Origin: a virus
IMG/VR virus record: IMGVR_UViG_3300031603_000032
Coordinates: 1-22,711 of that record
Direction: 5' to 3' (one strand)
Length of the DNA stretch: 22,711 nt
This document shows, piece after piece, positions 13,685 through 20,046 of the stretch. A program made the translations under genes and the position numbers. Every line of letters starts with the position of its first letter. The stretch's first letter is position 1. Below the pieces are notes generated by a model. The model was not told the origin of the DNA, did not search any database, and saw only the letters and a list, made by a program, of their open reading frames with translations.

Positions 13685-14113
13685 TTATTTGCCAGATGAG
13701 CCGAAACCGCCATCACCACGCTCTGTTGTTGTTAATTCTGTTACTTCTTCTATAATCATTTTTGGGTATGGCATTATAATCAATTGCCCTACTCTATCAC
13801 CAACATCGTATTTTACCGGTGCTGATTCTGATGTTGGTTTGAATTTAAATATAAGTTCACCACGATATCCAGAATCAATTACACCAACTGAGTTGGCTAG
13901 GTTCATTGTGTATTTACTTATACTACTTCTAGGGAATATATACCCAACATACCCATTTGGAATTTCTATTGATAACCCAGTACCGTACTGATGATTACCA
14001 TATTTATCCATTACTGCTGTTACCGCAGTTAAATCCATCCCAGCATCACCATCTTTGGCATATCTGGGTATTACGGCGTTTGGGTGTAGTTTCTTTACTT
14101 TAATGTTTACCAT
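13685..14113 (-). CDS. dut: dUTP diphosphatase (trimeric dUTPase)
   Basis: Hydrolyses dUTP to dUMP, lowering uracil incorporation and feeding dTMP synthesis. All five motifs of the trimeric family are visible in 142 residues: GDAGMDL (22-28), PRSSI (61-65), GVIDSGYRGEL (77-87, with the catalytic aspartate), GDRVGQLI (105-112) and the C-terminal RGDGGFGSSG (132-141) that closes over the active site. The gene lies 66 bases after the helicase and 11 bases before the reductase, in a nucleotide-metabolism unit that probably starts at the promoter at 15545-15576. No promoter of the window's consensus lies directly upstream. Confidence 0.97.
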   Translation of the reverse strand: MVNIKVKKLHPNAVIPRYAKDGDAGMDLTAVTAVMDKYGNHQYGTGLSIEIPNGYVGYIFPRSSISKYTMNLANSVGVIDSGYRGELIFKFKPTSESAPVKYDVGDRVGQLIIMPYPKMIIEEVTELTTTERGDGGFGSSGK

Positions 14114-14179
14114 ATTTTTATGTTTATTTTGCTTTAAGTTTTTAATGTTTTATTAATTGAGTGGTTATATATATATCAA

Positions 14180-15538
14180 TTAAAAATCGATATCTCCCTT
14201 TAATTCGTTATACTTTTGTAATAAATTCTGGCGTACCATACTTTCTCCCTTATTCATTTCGGTTTTAGTATTTTGACCGTCAATGGAGTTATCTGAATAT
14301 ATACTCATTCTCCCATTACTCATATTTGCTTTAGATGGTAGAGTCATTCCATCAGGTCCGAATCTATTTTTAATAACATGCCATCTTCCAGTACCTGCTA
14401 ACTTATCTTCAATCTTTCTACTTAATGAAACAACAAAATCTGCTGTCATTAACTTAGAGAATGAACCTGCTATTGATGTACCTGTAATAACATCTGCATC
14501 TGCACCACTTCTATTAATTTGAGATGCTGTATATAACGGGCATTCATATTCACCTGCGATACCTCTCAATCCCTCTACTAATTCTTCGAGTTCTTCGTGT
14601 CGTTCCTTTCTACTGTTTCCTTTCAATAAATCAGCGTAATCACAAATTATTACATCAGGTTTCTTTCCCTGTAATATTAATTTATCTAAACTAGCTCTCA
14701 TTGCGTTCAATCCAGCTGATTTAGTAGGCCAATACTTAACTATCAATTCACCTTTTAAATTACCAACTTGTCGTTCTACATCTTCAATGTTAAATTTAAG
14801 GTTCTGTACTGCTGTACCTGTTAGTATAGCATCATATCTCTGACCTACATAACCCTCATTTAACTCTAATGTATAATGAACTACGGTTTTACCAGCTTTT
14901 ACTGCTGCCATACCAACATTTATTAATGCCCACGATTTACCAATACCCGGAGGTGCTGCAAATAGTATAAGTTCACCTTTTCCAAATCCACCATCTGTTA
15001 ATTCATCGATTACATCCCAACCAGTCGGAATAACATTCCTAATGTTTTGTTCGTATCGTGCTTTAACATCTAATTTGTATTCATGTCCGATATCAGTATC
15101 TTGCCCCTGTTTCATAGCGTTATCAATCTTTTCTTTGATAACATCGAACTTTCCCTCTTCGAGTAATTGTACAGATTCCAATATTGCACTCTTAAAGTTT
15201 TGGTTTTTACAAAACTCTAATGTTTGTTCCTTAACATAATCCAAATCATCGGATTCTAATTGATTCCAAACTTGCTTTAAGTTATCTAAAACTGATTGCT
15301 TTAATACATCTCTTTGAACTTTGTTCACCTCAACTTTAAAAACATCTAAAGTAGGTAGTGCCCCAAATTCATCAAAATGTGATAATATTATCTTTACTAA
15401 CCATTCGTTAGCCTCAGAATCAAATGCATCTGGTTTTAATATATCATAAACCGTTTGTAGGAATACTCTGTCAGATAGTAACGCTGATATTATTTTTATT
15501 TGGAACGATGTCCCGAATTTTTGCCCAAATTTCTCCAT
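14180..15538 (-). CDS. 41: Replicative DNA helicase, T4 gp41/DnaB-like
   Basis: A hexameric RecA-fold helicase of the DnaB/gp41 family, 452 residues (T4 gp41 is 475). The N-terminal helical domain covers about 1-150. The core contains Walker A APPGIGKS (195-202), a catalytic-glutamate segment YTLELNEGYVGQR (222-234), Walker B VIICDYADLL (296-305), the glutamine sensor YTASQINRSG (336-345) and NRFGPDG (391-397) near the expected arginine-finger position. It unwinds the fork ahead of the family B polymerase. The ATG lies only 6 bases after the -7 box of the promoter at 15545-15576, so the transcript may be leaderless or nearly so. No separate primase domain is fused to it. Confidence 0.93.
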   Translation of the reverse strand: MEKFGQKFGTSFQIKIISALLSDRVFLQTVYDILKPDAFDSEANEWLVKIILSHFDEFGALPTLDVFKVEVNKVQRDVLKQSVLDNLKQVWNQLESDDLDYVKEQTLEFCKNQNFKSAILESVQLLEEGKFDVIKEKIDNAMKQGQDTDIGHEYKLDVKARYEQNIRNVIPTGWDVIDELTDGGFGKGELILFAAPPGIGKSWALINVGMAAVKAGKTVVHYTLELNEGYVGQRYDAILTGTAVQNLKFNIEDVERQVGNLKGELIVKYWPTKSAGLNAMRASLDKLILQGKKPDVIICDYADLLKGNSRKERHEELEELVEGLRGIAGEYECPLYTASQINRSGADADVITGTSIAGSFSKLMTADFVVSLSRKIEDKLAGTGRWHVIKNRFGPDGMTLPSKANMSNGRMSIYSDNSIDGQNTKTEMNKGESMVRQNLLQKYNELKGDIDF

Positions 15539-15544
15539 ATGATG

Positions 15545-15576
15545 TAAATATACAATTATTATTTTAAACTACCAAA
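15545..15576 (-). promoter_or_regulatory. Promoter for the helicase/dUTPase/reductase unit
   Basis: TTTG (15573-15576) and TATATTTA (15545-15552) are separated by exactly 20 bases on the minus strand, filling almost the whole gap between the RNase H stop and the helicase start. The predicted transcription start falls within a few bases of the helicase ATG. Confidence 0.7.
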
Positions 15577-16614
15577 CTATTTCCTAGTTTGTTTTGAATA
15601 TGTATCTAATTCTGTCCAAGTATTAGCTAACCACACCTCAATATTCCTAAAAGCTGTATATAGTTTATCAACCATAAAGTCTTTTTTGAACTGAAATGAG
15701 TTTAATCCCTCAATTGGTGAATTAATCATATTACGAACGGTTGAGGTTATTGCTGCACTCAACATATCCGGTTCTTCTAACTGCATTAAGTCATAGTTCA
15801 ATGTTAATACATCTTTACTATCCATTATCTTTGCCTTTAGCTTCTCATCATCTAACTTTAACACATTTTCAAATAGTTTATCCATACTCATATTATCTTC
15901 TTGTAAGAATGGTAACTTATTTATAATGGTTTTCGGTCCGACCCCTCTAACTCCTGGGATATTATCTGATTTATCTCCATCGAATATTCTGAAATACACC
16001 AAATTCTTTGATGGTACTCCATATAATTCTTTTACATCATCGGGATGCATCCATTTCTTCTTAGTTGGTTGATATACAGAGATTCTGTCATCAACTAATT
16101 GTAAGAAATCTTTATCGGATGAGATTATCATAACTTCTTTTTTGAATACGTGCCTAGCCGCATATGCCATAATGTCATCTGCTTCAACGTGGTCTACAAA
16201 ACACACATCTATAGGTAGTAAATCTAAATACCGTATTATAGTATTGAATTGATTCTTCATAGATTCCCTTTGGTCCTCTAAATCTTCATATCCTGCTAAT
16301 CGGTTTACCTTTGTCATACCAGCTCTTCCTTCCTTATAACCTTTATACATTTTCTTTCTACGAGCTGAACCGCCCTTTCCATCAAATACCATAAAAACTC
16401 TAGTAGGTTTATTATTTCGGATAAGAGCGCCGAGAGATAACAGAAACCCTGTTACCCCACCGACGTGATTCCCATCATCATTTAAAGTTGGAACTGCTCC
16501 AAAACATCTGATAAACATATTAAGACCATCAACAATCATTACTTTATCATTAACATCGCCGTGCTTTGTTTCTGATAGATTGCCAAGTATTTCTTTATAT
16601 TTCGTGTCCATCAT
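15577..16614 (-). CDS. rnh: RNase H / 5'-3' flap exonuclease (T4 Rnh-like)
   Basis: A FEN-superfamily 5' nuclease, 345 residues (T4 RNase H is 305), which removes RNA primers and 5' flaps from lagging-strand fragments. Metal-binding motifs are MIVDGLNMFIR (26-36, Asp29), FMVFDGKGG (74-82, Asp78), VEADDIMAY (143-151, Glu144, Asp146, Asp147), ISSDKDF (164-170) and FDGDKSDNIPGVRGVG (211-226), the last being the helix-hairpin-helix that grips duplex DNA. Two adjacent ATG codons (16614 and 16611) could each be the start. The start overlaps the end of uvsX by 20 bases, which suggests translational coupling. Residues after about 290 have no obvious counterpart and may hold a partner-binding tail. 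Confidence 0.93.
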   Translation of the reverse strand: MMDTKYKEILGNLSETKHGDVNDKVMIVDGLNMFIRCFGAVPTLNDDGNHVGGVTGFLLSLGALIRNNKPTRVFMVFDGKGGSARRKKMYKGYKEGRAGMTKVNRLAGYEDLEDQRESMKNQFNTIIRYLDLLPIDVCFVDHVEADDIMAYAARHVFKKEVMIISSDKDFLQLVDDRISVYQPTKKKWMHPDDVKELYGVPSKNLVYFRIFDGDKSDNIPGVRGVGPKTIINKLPFLQEDNMSMDKLFENVLKLDDEKLKAKIMDSKDVLTLNYDLMQLEEPDMLSAAITSTVRNMINSPIEGLNSFQFKKDFMVDKLYTAFRNIEVWLANTWTELDTYSKQTRK

Positions 16615-17716
16615 CTAATTTAGTTGTATCTGTGTTTGCGTTTTCGGATGCTTCTTTGTATCCTAAAATATATGCATCACAGATTTGTTTATAAATCTCG
16701 TCCTTTAAATCTGGTCTGTCATCTAATTTCTTTTCGAAATCTTTTGCTTGAAATTTGACAATCTCACCAGTCGTTTCCGAAGTCCACGTATACCATGCAC
16801 CACCTTGTTCTAATAATTTATATGTTTTCATAGTGTTAAGCCATGAAGCATATCTATCAATACCTCTATCAAAATAAATCTCAAAATCAATTGAACGTAA
16901 TGGTGGTCCCATTCTGTTTTTAATGACCTGAACTCTTGTCTTAATACCAACCGGCTGTTCTACACCACCGATTTTAGCGTTAAGTTTTCCCATCTGTTTC
17001 ATTCTCAATCTACAGGATGCGTGAAACCCTAATGCTTTACCACCTGATGTTGTATATGGGTCACCAAATGATACCCCCATTCTAACTCTAAGTTGGTTTG
17101 TGAATACTACTAATATTCTTTCTCTTCCGATAAGGTTAGTAATCTTTCTCATTGCCTTTGAAATGATTATAGCCTTTTGGGTTGCGTAACCCGCTTGGTC
17201 ATAATCAGCTGCAAGTTCAACCTTAGTGGTTGCTGCTGCTACTGAATCAACTACAATTGTTACTAATCTTTTCTTATCTGATTTTCTTACAGATTCAATA
17301 ATAGAATCCATTGCATCAAAGATATCTTCCACAGTTTCTAACGGTACATAAAGTAACGTATTTGTGTCAACACCTAATGCTTCTAAAAATTCTTTATTGA
17401 TTGCGTTCTCTGTATCAATATACACTGCTAATCCACCTTTCTTTTGGCAGTTTGCTAATGTATGTGCTGATAACAAAGATTTTCCACTTGCTTCTAAGCC
17501 CGTAACCTCAACTATTCTTCCAACAGGAAACCCACCATTTGGTCGGTTTGATATTGCTAAATCTAACATGTCATCTCCGGTAGACACCCATTCCGTTAAA
17601 TCGGTGGGTGTCTCCTCAGAGCCATCTAAGAAATATGCAACTTGTGCCTGTCCTTTGAATTTTTTATTAAGATTAACGGCTAGAAGTGATGCTAATTCAT
17701 CTCTATTAGTTGCCAT
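16595..17716 (-). CDS. uvsX: UvsX/RecA-like strand-exchange recombinase
   Basis: A RecA-family recombinase of 373 residues (T4 UvsX about 390), needed for recombination-dependent replication and repair. Walker A is GLEASGKS (73-80), followed by YIDTENAINKEFLEALGVD (a RecA-like segment ending near residue 117), the Walker B region VTIVVDSVAA, the QxxGYATQKAIIISKAMR region, the L2-like FTNQLRVRMGVSFGDPYTTSGG and the ATP-cap region VQVIKNRMGPP. Several of these segments look closer to bacterial RecA than to T4 UvsX. The acidic C-terminus (NTDTTKLDDGHEI) resembles that of RecA. It starts 13 bases after the gp32-like stop and overlaps the RNase H gene, so the three form one unit. A strong intragenic hairpin lies over codons 35-45. 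Confidence 0.95.
   Translation of the reverse strand: MATNRDELASLLAVNLNKKFKGQAQVAYFLDGSEETPTDLTEWVSTGDDMLDLAISNRPNGGFPVGRIVEVTGLEASGKSLLSAHTLANCQKKGGLAVYIDTENAINKEFLEALGVDTNTLLYVPLETVEDIFDAMDSIIESVRKSDKKRLVTIVVDSVAAATTKVELAADYDQAGYATQKAIIISKAMRKITNLIGRERILVVFTNQLRVRMGVSFGDPYTTSGGKALGFHASCRLRMKQMGKLNAKIGGVEQPVGIKTRVQVIKNRMGPPLRSIDFEIYFDRGIDRYASWLNTMKTYKLLEQGGAWYTWTSETTGEIVKFQAKDFEKKLDDRPDLKDEIYKQICDAYILGYKEASENANTDTTKLDDGHEI
17582..17613 (-). other. Strong inverted repeat inside uvsX
   Basis: AGACACCCA and TGGGTGTCT form a perfect 9-bp stem, with an inner CCG/CGG extension of 3 bp after a 2-base bulge and a 6-base loop. It covers codons 35-45 of uvsX, just before the ATPase core. It is far more GC-rich than the surroundings. 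Whether it acts as an RNA structure is unknown; the codons read through it normally. Confidence 0.6.
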
Positions 17717-17729
17717 TTTCTCTTAATTT

Positions 17730-18521
17730 TTAGTTGTTAAATAAATCATCAAATGCATCTTTCACATTAGCTACTTTAGCTGATGGAGTTGTTGATGCTG
17801 ATGTGTTTTGTGTAGGTGTTTGTGGTTTCTGTGCGGGTGCACTTTCTGCTTCTGCAGAATCTCCAACTTGCCCAGTTTCCATCCATGTTTCTAATAAACC
17901 TTTCATATCATCATATGAATGTTTTTTGAACATTCCAGGTAACTCAATCTGGTCTTTTACCATTGTCAACACATTCTTATCTTCTGAGATAGATGTTTGA
18001 TTTGGTTTAACTCTGATATAAGTTTCAGGGTAGTTTTTACCTAATTCTTTTGCTGTTTTGAATTCTACGGTGATATCTCTCCCACTCATTGGGTCAGTTA
18101 AATCTCCATAATCCGGGTCAGCGAAGAATGCAAGTAGTTCTTGGTAAACTGTTTTACCGAATCCCCAAAATTTAACTCCCTCTGATTCTTCACCACGAAC
18201 CAATACTGGAACGTAAGTTCTCATCTTAGGTGTTAATTGTTTTGATAAATTCCAATCATTTCTATCGCCTGTTGCTTTAAGTTGATTAGCGAACTCCACT
18301 AAAGGGTCAGCCTCACCAAAGGTTTGAGGTGAAAGAAGATTCTTACCACCAAATCCATAGTGAAAGAATAATTCAATAAAAGGGTTGGATTCGTTGTGCG
18401 TATAAGGAACTATCCTTACTTGCTGTTTGCCTGGTTTAGGTTTCCACAGATTATCTGTTTTCGTTACCTTTGTCTGTAGACTGTCTAGTCTGTTGCGGAT
18501 TGCATCTAAATCGATTGCCAT
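17730..18521 (-). CDS. 32: Single-stranded DNA-binding protein, T4 gp32-like
   Basis: Coats single-stranded DNA and organises the replication and recombination machinery. At 263 residues it is a little shorter than T4 gp32 (301). Supporting features are the N-terminal basic/aromatic stretch (NLWKPKPGKQQVRIVPY, 24-40), aromatic OB-fold segments (ELFFHYGFGGKN; VKFWGFGKTVYQELLAFFADPDYGDLTDP), a long Ala/Pro/Thr/Gln linker and a short acidic-aromatic C-terminus (KDAFDDLFNN), as in T4 gp32, where that tail binds partner proteins. The protein contains no cysteine, so the zinc site of T4 gp32 (three Cys and one His) is absent. It is followed by uvsX after 13 bases and preceded by a structured leader with two promoters. 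Confidence 0.88.
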   Translation of the reverse strand: MAIDLDAIRNRLDSLQTKVTKTDNLWKPKPGKQQVRIVPYTHNESNPFIELFFHYGFGGKNLLSPQTFGEADPLVEFANQLKATGDRNDWNLSKQLTPKMRTYVPVLVRGEESEGVKFWGFGKTVYQELLAFFADPDYGDLTDPMSGRDITVEFKTAKELGKNYPETYIRVKPNQTSISEDKNVLTMVKDQIELPGMFKKHSYDDMKGLLETWMETGQVGDSAEAESAPAQKPQTPTQNTSASTTPSAKVANVKDAFDDLFNN

Positions 18522-18560
18522 AATTTTTCCATTTTTTAGTTAAATAATAATTAATTAATA

Positions 18561-18592
18561 CAAATATACGAATTATTTTCCAATAATCCTAA
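18561..18592 (-). promoter_or_regulatory. Proximal promoter of the gp32-like gene
   Basis: TTAG (18589-18592) and TATATTTG (18561-18568) with exactly 20 bases between, on the minus strand. The spacer resembles those of the promoters at 2769-2800 and 5772-5803, sharing GGA near the -33 box and AATTTCG or AATTCG before the -7 box. Confidence 0.8.
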
Positions 18593-18737
18593 TATTTTTC
18601 AGTTTTTATTTTCAACGTTAATTTAAACCCATACGTTGACCTGGTCTTAATTTTTTATAGTGGATTAAAAACCACCGATTATTTATTTTTCTGTGAGCGA
18701 ACTTTACGCTAATTCAAAATAACCAATAAATATACTA

Positions 18738-18769
18738 CAAATATACAAAAAAGATCTGGACTTTCCAAA
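18738..18769 (-). promoter_or_regulatory. Distal promoter of the gp32-like gene
   Basis: Perfect TTTG (18766-18769) and TATATTTG (18738-18745) boxes separated by exactly 20 bases on the minus strand. It lies just after the 121-residue tagged gene and would give a leader of about 210 bases before the gp32-like ATG. Confidence 0.85.
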
Positions 18770-18780
18770 CCTTTCTGTAT

Positions 18781-18798
18781 ATTTTATTCTTTTATTTA
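18781..18798 (-). repeat. 18-bp repeat at the end of the first tagged gene
   Basis: ATTTTATTCTTTTATTTA (plus strand) is identical to 19181-19198. Each copy overlaps the stop codon of one of the two tagged genes, but at a different offset. It marks the 3' boundary of what looks like a duplicated or exchangeable gene cassette. Confidence 0.7.
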
Positions 18799-19157
18799 AT
18801 TAGCTTCGTAATTATGCTTATCATTTTTTTCATATGTGAATCGTAATTTGGTAAGCCACCTTCATATTCATTAGAATCTGTTGAATATTTATCTAATGCA
18901 TTTATGATGTTTGCCGCTAATTTATTTAAGTTAGATTCACTTTTAGCTAATTTTCCAATTACATTTACCATTTTTGTCATATGTGCACCATGAGTTGACA
19001 AACCGTATGTGTATTCATCCACATCTCCAGCATATTTATCTAATGCGTTTATGATGCTTTTAGATTGGTTATCAGATATACTGATGCTTTCGTTTAGATT
19101 TCTTAATGCTTTGATTTGCTTATCCATTAAGATTCTGTGTTCGTTTATGTTTGCCAT
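18792..19157 (-). CDS. Possible internal head protein with shared N-terminal tag (121 residues)
   Basis: The function is not recognised. The first 15 residues (MANINEHRILMDKQI) differ from those of the next gene upstream (19196-19585) at one position, and the shared region ends in LNE (residues 21-23) followed by Ser. This resembles the L-x-E cleavage motif of the T4 prohead protease, which removes capsid-targeting leaders from internal proteins. The body is an internal tandem duplication: residues about 32-72 and 81-121 match at roughly 21 of 41 positions, both containing IINALDKY, EY, GL, HM and K-M. The repeats look helical. A good Shine-Dalgarno (AAGGA) lies 7 bases before the ATG. If the targeting idea holds, the product would be packaged with the DNA and injected; this is inference. 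Confidence 0.7.
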   Translation of the reverse strand: MANINEHRILMDKQIKALRNLNESISISDNQSKSIINALDKYAGDVDEYTYGLSTHGAHMTKMVNVIGKLAKSESNLNKLAANIINALDKYSTDSNEYEGGLPNYDSHMKKMISIITKLIK

Positions 19158-19186
19158 AATTTATTCCTTTTTTTGTTTTTATTTTA
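19114..19186 (-). repeat. Shared 5' leader and tag-coding repeat, copy 1
   Basis: These 73 bases are almost identical to 19542-19613: one substitution and one extra T in a T run. The block covers the upstream A-rich leader, the ribosome-binding site, the ATG and the first 15 codons, then similarity stops sharply. Conservation of the non-coding part shows recent duplication or gene conversion, not only selection on the peptide. Confidence 0.9.
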
Positions 19187-19198
19187 TTCTTTTATTTA
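19181..19198 (-). repeat. 18-bp repeat at the end of the second tagged gene
   Basis: The second copy of the sequence at 18781-18798. It overlaps the stop codon of the 129-residue tagged gene and abuts the 73-base leader repeat of the other tagged gene. Confidence 0.7.
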
Positions 19199-19585
19199 GT
19201 AAGCGAATGCCCCTTTGTGCTTTTTAGCCATTTTCATAGCGGCTTTCATTGCAGTAGCTTCATCTTTGATATCACTAAATCCGAATTCGAATTCGTTAGC
19301 CCATATTTTCATACCTTTCTTAGCTCTTAATGTTACAACCCAATAACCATCCATATCCTCTTCAACATCTAATGTGTTTTTTCCACCGGGTGTACTGAAT
19401 CCTGTGATGACCGATACTCTACCATTTTTTTTAGTTTTGTGTTCGATTTCACCACCGATGATATTTTCTAAATCTTTCATTAGTCTGTTACCGTTACCGG
19501 ATGACATTCCCATTCCTTCATTTACTGTTTTAAATGATGCAATTTGCTTATCCATTAAGATTCTGTTTTCGTTTATGTTTGCCAT
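19196..19585 (-). CDS. Possible internal head protein with shared N-terminal tag (129 residues)
   Basis: The function is not recognised. It shares the N-terminal tag with the neighbouring gene (MANINENRILMDKQI here), and the tag region ends in VNE (21-23) followed by Gly, close to a T4-type prohead-protease site. Beyond the tag the two proteins are unrelated. The body has a beta-rich middle (GRVSVITGFSTPGG; MDGYWVVTLRAKKGMKIW) and a lysine/alanine-rich helix near the C-terminus (EATAMKAAMKMAKKHKG), giving a compact basic protein of about 100 residues after removal of the tag. The same Shine-Dalgarno and leader precede it. Small basic proteins behind a common targeting leader match the pattern of T4 internal proteins IPI-IPIII, but no sequence similarity to those is claimed. 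Confidence 0.7.
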   Translation of the reverse strand: MANINENRILMDKQIASFKTVNEGMGMSSGNGNRLMKDLENIIGGEIEHKTKKNGRVSVITGFSTPGGKNTLDVEEDMDGYWVVTLRAKKGMKIWANEFEFGFSDIKDEATAMKAAMKMAKKHKGAFAY

Positions 19586-19613
19586 AATTTATTCCTTTTT
19601 TGTTTTTATTTTA
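19542..19613 (-). repeat. Shared 5' leader and tag-coding repeat, copy 2
   Basis: The second copy (72 bases) of the block at 19114-19186, covering the leader, ribosome-binding site and first 15 codons of the 129-residue tagged gene. Confidence 0.9.
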
Positions 19614-19641
19614 AGTGTGTATTAATAAGTATTAAGTTATT

Positions 19642-20031
19642 TTAGATAACATCAACTATTCTGAATAGACGTGTTTTCATTATCTTATAGGTATCACCAT
19701 CGGTTAATACCATTGAATTTTTGTAATTTTGCCAATCAACCTGATATGATTTATCCATTGTTCCACCGTTTAAGTCTACTATCAAACTATTTAAAGCGTT
19801 AATAGTGTACATAGTGTTACTTTCTTTCTTACGATGTACCATTATAGTACTTGGTAAGAATTTAGTGGTTCTATCTGGTATTATATTATAACTTATCACC
19901 AACTCTTTGGAAGGGTCTAGCTTTAATATAAATATCTTTCTGCTGAATATCTCATATCTTTCAAATACTTTTGCAAGTAAATCTTCGAAAGATGCCTCAT
20001 CTGTAAATGTACATAGTAGTTGTGTACGCAT
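19642..20031 (-). CDS. Unrecognised 129-residue protein
   Basis: No function can be assigned. The sequence is well ordered, with alternating strands and helices: MRTQLLCTFTDEASFEDLLAK at the N-terminus, IFILKLDPSKELVISYNI, STIMVHRKKESNTMYTINAL in the middle and MVLTDGDTYKIMKTRLFRI at the end. It has no membrane segment and one cysteine. It starts 15 bases after the stop of the large 753-residue gene, so it is probably co-transcribed with it. The compact fold-like composition suggests a conserved phage family, but I cannot name it. Confidence 0.75.
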   Translation of the reverse strand: MRTQLLCTFTDEASFEDLLAKVFERYEIFSRKIFILKLDPSKELVISYNIIPDRTTKFLPSTIMVHRKKESNTMYTINALNSLIVDLNGGTMDKSYQVDWQNYKNSMVLTDGDTYKIMKTRLFRIVDVI

Positions 20032-20046
20032 TCATCTCTCCTGTAT

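Larger units (their letters stand above)
18522..18791 (-). promoter_or_regulatory. Long structured leader region of the gp32-like gene
   Basis: This is the longest gap without a gene in the window (270 bases). It holds two promoters (18738-18769 and 18561-18592), so two transcripts with leaders of about 210 and 35 bases are expected. Between the promoters lie three short inverted repeats: TCAACGT/ACGTTGA (18612-18639), GTGG/CCAC (18660-18675) and AGCG/CGCT (18696-18710). No ORF longer than a few codons is present on the minus strand. In T4, gene 32 mRNA carries a pseudoknot and unstructured operator through which gp32 represses its own translation; a comparable role here is inference. Confidence 0.55.
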
